This document shows, piece by piece, positions 20,816 to 29,552 of a DNA stretch of 64,000 bases. The number at the start of each line of letters is the position of its first letter. Positions within the stretch are counted from its first letter, which is position 1. The notes under the pieces are model-generated. The model saw nothing but the letters and a program-made list of their open reading frames with translations. It searched no databases and was not told the origin of the DNA. A program made the translations under genes and the position numbers. Source of the DNA: Novosphingobium sp. (GTDB lineage Bacteria; Pseudomonadota; Alphaproteobacteria; Sphingomonadales; Sphingomonadaceae); NCBI GenBank assembly GCA_004211435.1, contig SECS01000012.1, positions 1 to 64,000 on the forward strand, read 5' to 3'.

Positions 20816-22216
20816 ATGGCGCTCGATATCCTGATCGTCGACGACGAACGCGACATTCGCGAGCTCGTCGCCGGCGTGCTCAGCGATGAAGGCTACGATT
20901 GCCGCACCGCCGGCGACAGCCAGTCCGCGCTCGACGCGGTCGACGAGCGGCGTCCGTCGCTGGTGCTGCTCGACGTCTGGCTGCATGGCAGCGCCATGGA
21001 CGGGCTCGAAGTGCTCGACGCGCTCAAGGTGCGCGAGCCTGATCTGCCCGTGATCATCTTCTCGGGCCACGGCAACATCGATACCGCCGTGGCCGCGATC
21101 AGCCGCGGCGCGGTCGATTTCATCGAAAAGCCCTTCGAGGCCGAGCGCCTGCTGCATCTCGTTGGAAAGGCTACGGAAACTGAGCGGCTTCGGCGCGAAA
21201 ACGCGCGGTTGCGCCAGGATTTCTCGAACGTCGAGGAGTTCACCGGCAACTCGTCGGCGATCAATCAGGTGCGCGCCACGCTCAAGCGCGTCGCCAACAC
21301 CGGCAGCCGTCTGCTGATCACCGGGCCGGCCGGCGTCGGCAAGGAGGTGGCAGCCCGCATGCTCCACGCCTGGAGCCCGCGCGCTGGCAATGCCTTCGTC
21401 AGCGTCAATTCGGCGCGGATCACGCCCGAACGCTTCGAGCAGGAGCTGTTCGGCGAGGAGACCGACGGCAGTCTGGTGCGCCCTGGATTGCTGGAAATGG
21501 CCGATGGCGGAACACTCTATCTCGACGAGGTAGCCGACATGCCGCTCTCGACACAGGCCCGGATTCTGCGGGTTTTGACCGAGCAGGCCTTCGTTCGGGT
21601 GGGCGGCCACCGGCAGCTTCGCGTCGACGTGCGGGTGGTGTCCTCGACCTCGCGCAATCTCGAGCGCGAGATCGCCGAGAGGCGCTTCCGGGAAGACCTG
21701 TTCTACCGGCTCAACGTCGTTCCCGTCACGGTTCCGGCGCTATCCGAGCGGCGCGACGACATCCCGGGCCTCGTGAACCACTTTTTTGCGCGCTACGCCA
21801 ACGAGCAGGGTGTGATGCCGCCTGAGATCACCGCAGAGGCCATGACCGCCCTCCAGGCCTACGAATGGCCCGGAAACGTGCGGCAATTGCGCAATGTGGT
21901 CGAGCGCACGATCATCCTGACGCCTCGCGACAAGCTCGACCGGATCGAGTCCAACATGTTGCCGCCGGAAATCCTCAGCGGGCGGCTGCAGAGCGACTCG
22001 CTGATGTCGGCGATGATGGGCGTGCCCTTGCGCGAGGCGCGCGAGACCTTCGAGCGCGAATATCTCAAGGTTCAGATCCGGCGTTTTTCGGGCAACATCT
22101 CGAAGACCGCCGCGTTCATCGGCATGGAGCGTTCTGCGCTGCATCGCAAACTGAAGCTGCTCGGCATGGCCGAACGGCGGGAAGGCGCGTTCGAGGACGA
22201 GGATATGACCGCGTGA
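20816..22216 (+). CDS. ntrX: Response regulator NtrX lacking the GAFTGA motif
   Basis: Partner of NtrY, 466 residues. Receiver domain with Asp in LVLLDVWLHG; AAA+ domain with Walker A GPAGVGKE and Walker B GGTLYLDEVADMP; Fis-type helix-turn-helix at the C-terminus (NISKTAAFIGMERSALHRKL). Where NtrC has GAFTGA, NtrX reads ELFGEETDGSLVRPGLLE, so the sigma-54 contact loop is gone. This fits reports that alphaproteobacterial NtrX proteins do not act through sigma-54. The start at 20816 has a GGAGG-like site just upstream (cttggaggaatc). Confidence 0.94.
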   Translation: MALDILIVDDERDIRELVAGVLSDEGYDCRTAGDSQSALDAVDERRPSLVLLDVWLHGSAMDGLEVLDALKVREPDLPVIIFSGHGNIDTAVAAISRGAVDFIEKPFEAERLLHLVGKATETERLRRENARLRQDFSNVEEFTGNSSAINQVRATLKRVANTGSRLLITGPAGVGKEVAARMLHAWSPRAGNAFVSVNSARITPERFEQELFGEETDGSLVRPGLLEMADGGTLYLDEVADMPLSTQARILRVLTEQAFVRVGGHRQLRVDVRVVSSTSRNLEREIAERRFREDLFYRLNVVPVTVPALSERRDDIPGLVNHFFARYANEQGVMPPEITAEAMTALQAYEWPGNVRQLRNVVERTIILTPRDKLDRIESNMLPPEILSGRLQSDSLMSAMMGVPLREARETFEREYLKVQIRRFSGNISKTAAFIGMERSALHRKLKLLGMAERREGAFEDEDMTA

Positions 22217-22293
22217 TCTGAGGGCGTAGCGCGGCTGCAATCTTTGGCGTTTACGCAGTCGCAGCAAAAGTCTACGAATTCCGTCTCAGTAAC

Positions 22294-22314
22294 GGTCCGG
22301 CAGCAAGCCGGACC
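22294..22314 (+). promoter_or_regulatory. Perfect hairpin in the ntrX-hfq gap
   Basis: GGTCCGGC (22294-22301) and GCCGGACC (22307-22314) form a perfect 8-bp stem with a 5-base AGCAA loop. No T-run follows, so a simple intrinsic terminator is unlikely. It lies 44 bases before the hfq start and just after the ntrX operon end, so it may be an mRNA-processing or regulatory element in the hfq leader. Confidence 0.5.
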
Positions 22315-22358
22315 AGATTGCGGACCGCATAAGCGGCCGCCAAGAAAAGGAGAAAGTG

Positions 22359-22922
22359 ATGACAGGACGTACGCTTTCCGCGCGCCCTAAGCCGACGCCG
22401 CCCGCGTCGGAACAGCCGGTTGTTCCCGCCAGCGGGAACGGTAAGGGGCAGAACCTGCAGGACCAGTTCTTGAACCTGCTGCGCAAGAACAAGACCCCGG
22501 TCACCATGTTCCTGGTCAAGGGCGTCAAGCTCCAGGGCATCGTCACCTGGTTTGACAATTTCTCGATCCTGCTTCGCCGCGACGGTCAGTCGCAGCTCGT
22601 TTACAAGCACGCGATCTCGACGATCATGCCGTCGACGCCGATCGACGCGCGTCAGTTCGGCGCGGGCGCCGATGGCAGCAAGAAGCAGCGGCTGCTTCAG
22701 GACGTATTCCTGTCGAGCATCCGCAATGCGGGCGTGCAGGTGACCATGTTCCTGGTCAACGGCGTCATGCTCCAGGGCCGCGTCGCCGCCTATGACCTGT
22801 TCTGCATGCTGCTTGAGCGCGAGGGCTACGTCCAGCTCGCTTACAAGCACGCGGTCTCGACGATCCAGCCGGTCACGCCGGTCGATCTGACCGGTGAAAA
22901 CGACGAGGACGACGAGGGCTGA
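22359..22922 (+). CDS. hfq: Double-Sm RNA chaperone Hfq
   Basis: Hfq with two complete Sm domains in one 187-residue chain, twice the usual size. Domain 1 (about residues 30-95) has [23 protein letters not shown] and the Sm2 motif YKHAIST. Domain 2 (about 109-176) has [23 protein letters not shown] and YKHAVST. A 30-residue Pro/Ala-rich N-terminus and an acidic tail (ENDEDDEG) flank them. Three chains would make a pseudo-hexamer. AAAAGGAG precedes the start; an adjacent in-frame GTG (22356) is an alternative. hflX follows 14 bases later, the classic hfq-hflX order. Confidence 0.96.
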   Translation: MTGRTLSARPKPTPPASEQPVVPASGNGKGQNLQDQFLNLLRKNKTPVTMFLVKGVKLQGIVTWFDNFSILLRRDGQSQLVYKHAISTIMPSTPIDARQFGAGADGSKKQRLLQDVFLSSIRNAGVQVTMFLVNGVMLQGRVAAYDLFCMLLEREGYVQLAYKHAVSTIQPVTPVDLTGENDEDDEG

Positions 22923-22936
22923 CCTCGCAGAAACCC

Positions 22937-24277
22937 ATGGGACAAGAGGACCTGAAAGGCGAGGTTACCCGCGGCGCGCGGGCGGTCGTCGTCTGCCCGC
23001 AATTCCGCGGGCGCACCGGTGTTTCGGGCCCGGCGCAGGATGCCGAGGCCCGGCTCGAAGAGGGCAAGGGCCTTGCCGCCGCGATCGGTATCGAAGTGGT
23101 CGATGCCTTCATCATCCCGATCCGCGAAGCGCGTGCCGCCACGCTGTTCGGCGAAGGCCAGGTCGGCAACATCGCGATCGCCTGTACGCAGTCCGAGGCT
23201 GAACTGGTCATCGTCGACGGCGCGCTGACCGCGATCCAGCAGCGCAACCTCGAGGAAAAGCTGAAGCGCAAGGTCATCGACCGCACGGGGCTGATCCTTG
23301 AGATCTTCGGCGAGCGCGCAGCGACCGCCGAAGGCCGGCTCCAGGTCGAACTCGCGCATCTCGACTACCAGGCCGGTCGGCTCGTGCGCTCGTGGACCCA
23401 CCTCGAGCGCCAGCGCGGCGGTTTCGGCTTCCTTGGCGGGCCGGGCGAGACGCAGATCGAGGCCGATCGCCGCATGATCCGCGACCGCATGGGCAAGTTG
23501 CGCCGCGAGTTGGACCAGGTCCGTCGCACGCGCGGCCTTCACCGCGACCGTCGCGAAAAGGCGCCCTGGCCCGTGGTCGCGCTGGTCGGCTATACCAACG
23601 CCGGTAAATCCACCTTGTTCAACCGCCTGACGGGCGCCTCGGTGATGGCCGAAAACCTGCTGTTCGCCACGCTCGACCCGACGATGCGCGCGGTGCGGCT
23701 GCCCGGTCTCGACAAGGCCATTCTGTCGGACACCGTGGGTTTCATCTCGGATCTCCCGACCCAGCTCGTCGCGGCGTTCCGCGCGACGCTCGAGGAAGTG
23801 ACCGGCGCCGACGTGATCCTGCACGTCCGCGACATCGCCAACCCCGACACCGAGGCGCAGAAGCACCAGGTGCTCGCCGTTCTGACCGATCTTGGCCTGA
23901 TAGAGCAGGAAGATCCCGAGGCGCTGCGCGTGCCGATCGTCGAGGTCTGGAACAAGTGGGACCTGCTCGCCCCAGATCGCGCCGAGGAGCTCCGGGAGAT
24001 CATGGCTCACGAGTCCGAAGAAGCGATCGTTCCGGTCTCGGCGCTGACCGGGGAGGGCTGCGACGACCTGCTCGAGACCGTCAGTCGCTTGTTGACGTCC
24101 GACGCCCAGACTTACAGCTTCGTGCTTCCCGCCGGGGAAGGGCAGAGGCTCGCCTGGCTGCATGCTCATGGCGAGGTTTTGGCCGAAGATCCCGCCGGTG
24201 AGGCGGAGGAGGGGCCCTCGATCCGGGTCAAGGTGCGACTTTCGCCACGCGAGATGGGGCGGTACTCTCGCCTGTAG
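22937..24277 (+). CDS. hflX: GTPase HflX
   Basis: Ribosome-associated GTPase that splits or rescues stalled 70S ribosomes, notably under heat stress; 446 residues. The N-terminal HflX domain includes GEGQVGNIA and the glycine-rich GGFGFLGGPGETQIEADRR. The G domain has P-loop GYTNAGKST, switch I FATLDPT, DTVGFI, NKWD and the SALTG motif. Co-directional with hfq. Converges on mazG with 134 bases between the stops, in which I see no gene. Confidence 0.95.
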   Translation: MGQEDLKGEVTRGARAVVVCPQFRGRTGVSGPAQDAEARLEEGKGLAAAIGIEVVDAFIIPIREARAATLFGEGQVGNIAIACTQSEAELVIVDGALTAIQQRNLEEKLKRKVIDRTGLILEIFGERAATAEGRLQVELAHLDYQAGRLVRSWTHLERQRGGFGFLGGPGETQIEADRRMIRDRMGKLRRELDQVRRTRGLHRDRREKAPWPVVALVGYTNAGKSTLFNRLTGASVMAENLLFATLDPTMRAVRLPGLDKAILSDTVGFISDLPTQLVAAFRATLEEVTGADVILHVRDIANPDTEAQKHQVLAVLTDLGLIEQEDPEALRVPIVEVWNKWDLLAPDRAEELREIMAHESEEAIVPVSALTGEGCDDLLETVSRLLTSDAQTYSFVLPAGEGQRLAWLHAHGEVLAEDPAGEAEEGPSIRVKVRLSPREMGRYSRL

Positions 24278-24411
24278 GAGCCCTGTGAGGTGCCGTGATG
24301 AGCGCTTGGCTGGGCGAGTGCGGTTTAAGGTCTGTTGGCGCTGCAGGGCGCCTCTGGGGCGATTTTAGAACCTATTGGGCGTGACGATTTGCTGTTCGAG
24401 TCGTCCGATTT

Positions 24412-25197
24412 CTATTTTTGCCGTTCTTGCGCCTTCACGATGGTCCATAGATCTTCCTGCCGATCGAGTTTCATCTCGGCGAAATCCTCGCCGCGCGCCT
24501 TGGCAATCATTTCCATCGCGCGAAACCGACGCTCGAATTTGGCATTGGCGTCGCGCAGCGCATCCTCCGGCGGGATGCCATAGGCGCGTACGAGATTGAC
24601 CGCGGCAAACAGAAGGTCGCCAGCTTCCTGCTGGCGGGAACTTTCATCGGCTTCGGCGAGTTCGGACATCTCCTCGACGACCTTGGCTGCCGGACCGGCG
24701 GGATCGGGCCAGTCGAAGCCGACCCTTGCAGCTCGTTTCTGAAGCTTCTCCGCTCGCATAAGCGCCGGCAGTGCCATGGCAACACCATCGAGCGCGCTCG
24801 TCGCACCTTGGGCTGCGCGTTCCGCGGCCTTCAATTCCTCCCAGCGGCGCGTCTGCGTCTGGCCGTCGTCGGCGGCATCGCCGAAGATGTGTGGATGGCG
24901 CGCTTCGAGCTTGCCGGCAATCGCCGCAGCCACGTCCTGAAAGGCAAAGTGTCCGGCTTCCTCGGCCATGCGCGCGTGGAATACGACCTGGAGCAGCAGA
25001 TCGCCGAGTTCGTCGCGCAACGCGCGCAGGTCCTGGCGTTGGATTGCGTCCGCGACCTCGTAGGCTTCCTCGATCGTATAGGGCGCGATCGAGGCGAAGT
25101 CCTGGGCGCGATCCCACTCGCAGCCCGTCACCGGATCGCGCAGCCGCGCCATGATGCCGAGCAGGCGGTCGAGGGGAGTTTGCGGGTTTTGGGTCAT
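24412..25197 (-). CDS. mazG: Nucleoside triphosphate pyrophosphohydrolase MazG
   Basis: House-cleaning enzyme that hydrolyses NTPs and dNTPs to monophosphates; 261 residues with two MazG repeats as in E. coli. The first repeat has the metal-binding PYTIEEAYEVADAI and LRDELGDLLLQV helices. The second has KVVEEMSELAEA and QEAGDLLFAAVNL. Start MTQNPQTPLDRLLGIMARLRDP is typical. Lies at the end of the long minus-strand gene run, with a candidate promoter of its own just upstream. Confidence 0.94.
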   Translation of the reverse strand: MTQNPQTPLDRLLGIMARLRDPVTGCEWDRAQDFASIAPYTIEEAYEVADAIQRQDLRALRDELGDLLLQVVFHARMAEEAGHFAFQDVAAAIAGKLEARHPHIFGDAADDGQTQTRRWEELKAAERAAQGATSALDGVAMALPALMRAEKLQKRAARVGFDWPDPAGPAAKVVEEMSELAEADESSRQQEAGDLLFAAVNLVRAYGIPPEDALRDANAKFERRFRAMEMIAKARGEDFAEMKLDRQEDLWTIVKAQERQK

Positions 25198-25206
25198 GTT
25201 GGAATG

Positions 25207-25241
25207 ATAATATATATTATGTTAAATTGAGGCTGGGTAAA
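25207..25241 (-). promoter_or_regulatory. Candidate mazG promoter with a 14-bp AT palindrome
   Basis: On the minus strand TTTACC (25236-25241) and TAATAT (25214-25219) are separated by 16 bases, a fair sigma-70 match, with transcription expected to start about ten bases before the mazG ATG. The -10 lies inside a perfect 14-bp palindrome of only A and T (25207-25220), conspicuous in DNA of this GC content. A repressor site or melting element is possible. Confidence 0.45.
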
Positions 25242-25258
25242 TGGCGCCCTGGCAGGGG

Positions 25259-25429
25259 TCATGCCGCGAAACGCCCGAGGATGAAAGCCAGCACGGTGAT
25301 GATCGCGATCCAGACTACGGCCATCACGGCTTTGTTCTCGAAGCTAAGCCCACGCGATTGCAAGCCGCGCACGGCCAGGAACAAGGCGGCCGTGGCGCTG
25401 AGCAGCATCACGACCAGGCCCGCGGTCAT
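25259..25429 (-). CDS. Small two-helix membrane protein
   Basis: A 56-residue protein with two hydrophobic segments (LVVMLLSATAALFLAV at about 5-20 and VMAVVWIAIITVLAFIL at about 35-51) joined by a short charged loop (RGLQSRGLSFENK). The ATG overlaps the upstream hydrolase stop as ATGA, which supports it as a real coupled gene. No family recognised; similar short inner-membrane proteins are frequent in sphingomonads. Confidence 0.65.
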   Translation of the reverse strand: MTAGLVVMLLSATAALFLAVRGLQSRGLSFENKAVMAVVWIAIITVLAFILGRFAA

Positions 25430-26205
25430 GCCGAGAGCTCCAGCCCGTCGTAGCCGACCTCCACATACGGCGGCACTTCGCGGCTCAGCTCGGCATAGTC
25501 CATCGACTTGTCGAGATGCGTCAGAACCGCGCGGCGCACGCGCGCGGCCTCGGCCAGTTCGAGCGCCATGCCCAGGTGCGCGTGCGTCGGATGCGGTTCG
25601 CGGCGCAGGCAGTCGATCACCAGGATGTCGCAGCGATCGAACAGCGCGACCATCTCGGCGGTGACAGCGCTGAAATCGGTGGCATAGCCGATCGAGGCGC
25701 CGTCGGCCTCGAAGCGATAGGCGGTCGACTGCGCCGGCCCGTGCGGCATCTGGCAGAACGAGACGCCAAAGCCGACGCACATGCGCAGGCGGCTGAGGTT
25801 GTCGAGCTCGACGATCGTCGGATAGCCGTGCTCGCCGGCGAAGACGTAGGAGAAGCGCTGGCGCAGCCGCCGTACGGTTTCGTCGGCGGCATAGCCGAGC
25901 AGCGGCCCACCGCGGCCATAGCGCATCGGCCGCAGGTCATCGATGCCGTGGACGTGATCGGCATGGTCGTGCGTCCAGAACACCGCGTCGAGCTTCTCGA
26001 TGCCGTTGGCGAGAAGTTGCGCCCGCAGATCGGGTGACGTGTCGATGAGAATCCGGCGGCCGTCGTTGCTCTCGACGACGATCGAAACACGTGTGCGGCG
26101 GTTCTTGGGCTCGTTCGGGTCGCAGAGCCCCCAATCGCCACCGGGCACGTCGCCGACCCTCGGCACGCCGGTCGAAGTCCCGCAGCCGAGCATGCGCAAC
26201 TTCAC
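25426..26205 (-). CDS. MBL-fold metal hydrolase, PhnP-like
   Basis: Metallo-beta-lactamase-fold hydrolase of 259 residues. It begins KLRMLGCGTSTGVPRVG, as in PhnP and tRNase Z relatives, and has the metal site THDHADHVHGIDDLR plus later His and Asp ligands (MPHGPAQ, ATDFSAV, THLD). PhnP is a cyclic phosphodiesterase in phosphonate use, but no phn genes are near, so the substrate is open. Starts at GTG, which overlaps the tatD stop. In many proteobacteria this gene follows tatD, as here. Confidence 0.87.
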   Translation of the reverse strand: MKLRMLGCGTSTGVPRVGDVPGGDWGLCDPNEPKNRRTRVSIVVESNDGRRILIDTSPDLRAQLLANGIEKLDAVFWTHDHADHVHGIDDLRPMRYGRGGPLLGYAADETVRRLRQRFSYVFAGEHGYPTIVELDNLSRLRMCVGFGVSFCQMPHGPAQSTAYRFEADGASIGYATDFSAVTAEMVALFDRCDILVIDCLRREPHPTHAHLGMALELAEAARVRRAVLTHLDKSMDYAELSREVPPYVEVGYDGLELSA

Positions 26206-26993
26206 GGCGCAACCTCGCTCAACTTCGCCTTGGAGAACAGTTCGAAGAAGTTGCGCGTCGTGTTTTCGGCCAGTTCCGCGGGGTCGTCGCCGCGCAACTT
26301 GGCGACGAAGCGCGCGGTGTCGGCCGTGAAAGCCGGTTCGCAGGTCTGGCCGCGATGCGGGATCGGCGCGAGGAACGGCGCGTCGGTTTCGACGAGCATC
26401 CTGCCGGCGGGAAGTTTCGCGGCGACCTCCTGGAGGTCCTTGGCGTTCTTGAAGGTGACGATGCCCGAAAGCGAGATGTAGAGCCCGAGGTCGAGCACAA
26501 GTTGCGCGAAATGGGCCGAGGCCGTGAAGCAGTGGATGAGCGCGGGAAAGGCCCCCTGCTCCATCTCTTCAGCCAGGATCCGCGCGGTGTCGTCTTCGGC
26601 GTCGCGCGTGTGCACGATCAGCGGCAGCCCGGTTTCGCGCGCGACGCCGATGTGCGTGCGGAACAGTCCTTGCTGGGTTTCACGGTCCGAATGGTCGTAA
26701 TAGTAGTCGAGCCCGGTCTCGCCAATGGCGACGACCTTGGGATGCGCCGCGGCCTCGAGCAGCGCCGCAGCGCCGAGATCGGCGTGGGCGTCGGCTTCGT
26801 GCGGATGGATGCCGACGCTGGCCCAGACATTGGTCTCGCGCGCGGCCGTGGCGATCACCTGGTCCCATTCGCGCTGGCGCGTCGAGATGTTGAGGAAACC
26901 GCCGATTCCGGCCTCGCGCGCGCGCGCGATGACGCCCGCCTGGTCCTCGACGAGGCCCTTGTATTCGAGATGGCAGTGCGAATCGATCAGCAT
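26202..26993 (-). CDS. TatD family metal-dependent deoxyribonuclease
   Basis: Amidohydrolase-fold DNase, 263 residues. Metal ligands are DSHCHLEY at the N-terminus, Glu in AIGETGLDYYYD, His in IVHTRDAE, His in IHCFTAS and Asp in VETDAPFLAP. The start ATG overlaps the metG stop by one base (TGATG). The holB-metG-tatD order is widely conserved and supports the call. It could be called ycfH/tatD; which paralogue cannot be decided here. Confidence 0.93.
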   Translation of the reverse strand: MLIDSHCHLEYKGLVEDQAGVIARAREAGIGGFLNISTRQREWDQVIATAARETNVWASVGIHPHEADAHADLGAAALLEAAAHPKVVAIGETGLDYYYDHSDRETQQGLFRTHIGVARETGLPLIVHTRDAEDDTARILAEEMEQGAFPALIHCFTASAHFAQLVLDLGLYISLSGIVTFKNAKDLQEVAAKLPAGRMLVETDAPFLAPIPHRGQTCEPAFTADTARFVAKLRGDDPAELAENTTRNFFELFSKAKLSEVAP

Positions 26994-28552
26994 CAGGCGT
27001 CTTCGGCTGGCAGTTCGAGCCGCGGGAACACGCCGACCGGTTGCGAGACCACGAAGCCGCTCGCGACGAGATCGGCAAACCAGGCGGAATTGGCCAGCGC
27101 CGCGAAGTCGCGCCGGTCCGCAGCGACGCCCATCTGGTCGAGCAACTTGTCCGCCGAGGCCGGCACGACGGGCCGCACGGCGATCGCCAGGTCGCGCACG
27201 CAGCGGAACAGCGTCATCAGCACGGCGGCCATGCGCGCGGGATCGGTCTTGCGCAAAGTCCACGGCGCCTGCTCGTCAACATACTGATTACAGGCAAAAA
27301 CGGCCTTCATCCAGGCCTCCAGGCCATCGCTGAACGCAAGCGCATCGAAATGGGTCTGCAACGCGGTGATTCCGCCCTGCACCGCCTCTGCAAGGGCCTG
27401 ATCGGCAGGCGCAACTTCGCAATCGGCGCGCAACTGGCCGTCGAGGTTCTTGAAGATCATCGACAGCGAGCGCTGCGCCAGGTTGCCGAAGGAGTTGGCC
27501 AGCTCGGCATTGGCGCGCGTGACGATCGCCTCGGGCGAATAGGAGCCGTCCTGGCCGAAGGCGACCTCGCGCAGGAGGAAGTAGCGCAGGGTGTCGACGC
27601 CGTAGCGTTCGGCCAGTTCGACCGGGTCGGTGACGTTGCCGAGCGACTTCGATTCCTTCTGCCCGCGATTGAGCAGGAAGCCGTGGCCGAAGACCTGCCT
27701 GGGCAGCTCGAGCCCGGCGCTCCACAGGAAGGCCGGCCAGTAGACCGCGTGGAAGCGGACGATGTCCTTGCCGATCAGGTGCAGGTCGGCCGGCCACCAT
27801 TTGGCCATGTCCGCGGTGTCATCGGGAAAACCGAGGCCTGTCAGATAGTTGGTCAGCGCGTCGACCCAGACGTACATGACGTGGCCGTCGCTGCCGGGCA
27901 CCTTGACGCCCCAGTCGAAGCTCGTGCGCGAGACCGAAAGATCGCGCAGTCCGCCTTCGACGAAGCGCGCGACCTCGTTGCGGCGACTGTCGGGCAGCAG
28001 GAACGCAGGATTGTCGTTGTAGAGCGCGAGCAGCCGGTCGGCGTACTTCGAGAGACGGAAGAACCAGGATTCCTCGACGGTCCATTCGACCGGAGTGCCT
28101 TGGGGAGACAACTTCTCGCCCCCTTCCCCTGCGGTCAGTTCGCTCTCGTCGTAATAGGCCTCGTCGCGGACCGAGTACCAGCCCTCGTAGCGGTCGAGAT
28201 AGAGGTCGCCGCTGGCTTCCATGCGCTGCCACAGTGCCTGGCTGGCCTTGTGGTGACGGTCTTCGCTGGTGCGCAGGAAAACGTCGTATGACACCGCGAG
28301 GCAATCGCACATGTCGATGAAATGCTGGGACATTTCATCAGCCAGCGCTTTGGGGGTAATGCCCAGGTCGCGCGCCTTCTGCGCCATCTTGAGGCCGTGC
28401 TCATCGGTGCCGGTCTGGAAGCGGACATCGAAGCCCTGCGCACGCTTGAACCGGGCCATGACGTCGGCCGCGATCGCCTCGTAGGCATGGCCGATGTGCG
28501 GCTTGCCGTTGGGATAGCTGATGGCGGTCGTCAGGTAATAGGGTTCGGCCAT
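26993..28552 (-). CDS. metG: Methionyl-tRNA synthetase
   Basis: Charges tRNA-Met; 519 residues. The class I HIGH motif is PNGKPHIGHAYE (residues 19-22) and the KMSKS-equivalent is KESKSLGN. It has no zinc-knuckle Cys quartet and no C-terminal EMAP-type domain, so it is the short form common in alphaproteobacteria. I chose the start MAEPYYLTTAISYPNGKPH, which matches the family; the open frame extends further upstream without support. Sits 25 bases after holB and overlaps tatD. Confidence 0.95.
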   Translation of the reverse strand: MAEPYYLTTAISYPNGKPHIGHAYEAIAADVMARFKRAQGFDVRFQTGTDEHGLKMAQKARDLGITPKALADEMSQHFIDMCDCLAVSYDVFLRTSEDRHHKASQALWQRMEASGDLYLDRYEGWYSVRDEAYYDESELTAGEGGEKLSPQGTPVEWTVEESWFFRLSKYADRLLALYNDNPAFLLPDSRRNEVARFVEGGLRDLSVSRTSFDWGVKVPGSDGHVMYVWVDALTNYLTGLGFPDDTADMAKWWPADLHLIGKDIVRFHAVYWPAFLWSAGLELPRQVFGHGFLLNRGQKESKSLGNVTDPVELAERYGVDTLRYFLLREVAFGQDGSYSPEAIVTRANAELANSFGNLAQRSLSMIFKNLDGQLRADCEVAPADQALAEAVQGGITALQTHFDALAFSDGLEAWMKAVFACNQYVDEQAPWTLRKTDPARMAAVLMTLFRCVRDLAIAVRPVVPASADKLLDQMGVAADRRDFAALANSAWFADLVASGFVVSQPVGVFPRLELPAEDA

Positions 28553-28577
28553 GGGGCGCGTGCGATCTCTCAAGTTT

Positions 28578-29552
28578 TCAGGTTGCCGCCTCTCTAGGCA
28601 CGGCGGCCGAGGCCAGCAACCCGCCAATCTCCATGATAAGCAGGCCGGGGTCGAAATTGTAGGTCGGCGCCTGACCCGCGAGCCGGGTGACCGCCTCGTG
28701 CGCGGCGATCAGCTTGAGCTGGCGCGGGCGCGGCGCCGAGGCGAGGTCTTCGGCCAGGGTCGCGCGCGCCAGATCGAGCGTCGCGAGCACGCGATCGCGG
28801 TCCGGCCGCGCGCCGATCGCTTCCGAAAGCGCGCCGCGCAAGGTGAAACCGGGATCGCCCTCGCGCATGATCCGCTGCATCAGCCCGTGCAACGGGCCGA
28901 GATCGCGCCCGACGAAGGCCAGCGCCGCACCTGGCGAGCCGGCGGCGGCGGCGACCGCGGCGGCGCGCGTGGCGCTGTCGGCTGCAGGCTCCTCGCGGCG
29001 CAGCACGGCGTCGACCTGGGCGGCGTCGAGTGCGGGAAACCGCAGAATCCGGCAGCGCGAGCGCACCGTCGGCAGCAATCGGCCCGGCTGATGCGTCACC
29101 AGCAGGAAATAGGTGCCGGCCGGCGGCTCCTCGAGGCTCTTGAGCAGCGCGTTGACCGAGGCCTTCTCGAGCCCGTCGGCCGGATCGATGATCACCGCGC
29201 GGCGGCTGCCCAGGGTCGGGCGCGTGACGAGCCGACCCTGCATGCGGCGGATCTGGTCGACCGAGATGTTGCGCTTGGTCTGGTAGGGCTTGCCCTCGTC
29301 GCGCTTCTTCTCCTCGTCGTCGTTCGCGGGCAGCGGATCGAGCAGCAGGATGTCGGGATGCGCGCCCTCGGGCTGGTGCACTCCGGGCTCGGCAACCAGC
29401 GCGCGCGCCGCCGCGCGAGCGAACATGCCCTTCCCCAGACCTTTGGGTCCGGCGAGGATCCAGCCGTGGTGCATGCGCGTGGATTCGAGCGCGGCTGTCC
29501 ATTCGCGCCAGGCGCCGTCATGGCCCAAAAGCGCGTTGTCCCGTGGTGTCAT
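28578..29552 (-). CDS. holB: DNA polymerase III subunit delta'
   Basis: Clamp-loader delta' subunit, 324 residues. Walker A-like AGPKGLGKG (35-42), LEKASVNALLKSLEEPPAGTYFLLVTH and the sensor SRCRILRF are typical. An Asp/Glu/Lys insert (NDDEEKKRDEGK) follows the DILLLDPLP segment, and the zinc-finger cysteines of some homologues are missing, as usual in alphaproteobacteria. The start overlaps the tmk stop as ATGA. Confidence 0.93.
   Translation of the reverse strand: MTPRDNALLGHDGAWREWTAALESTRMHHGWILAGPKGLGKGMFARAAARALVAEPGVHQPEGAHPDILLLDPLPANDDEEKKRDEGKPYQTKRNISVDQIRRMQGRLVTRPTLGSRRAVIIDPADGLEKASVNALLKSLEEPPAGTYFLLVTHQPGRLLPTVRSRCRILRFPALDAAQVDAVLRREEPAADSATRAAAVAAAAGSPGAALAFVGRDLGPLHGLMQRIMREGDPGFTLRGALSEAIGARPDRDRVLATLDLARATLAEDLASAPRPRQLKLIAAHEAVTRLAGQAPTYNFDPGLLIMEIGGLLASAAVPREAAT

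Noticed and set aside
18412-20856. 814-codon minus-strand frame opposite ntrY
   Set aside because: Opposite a full sensor kinase with all motifs; composition typical of a shadow frame.
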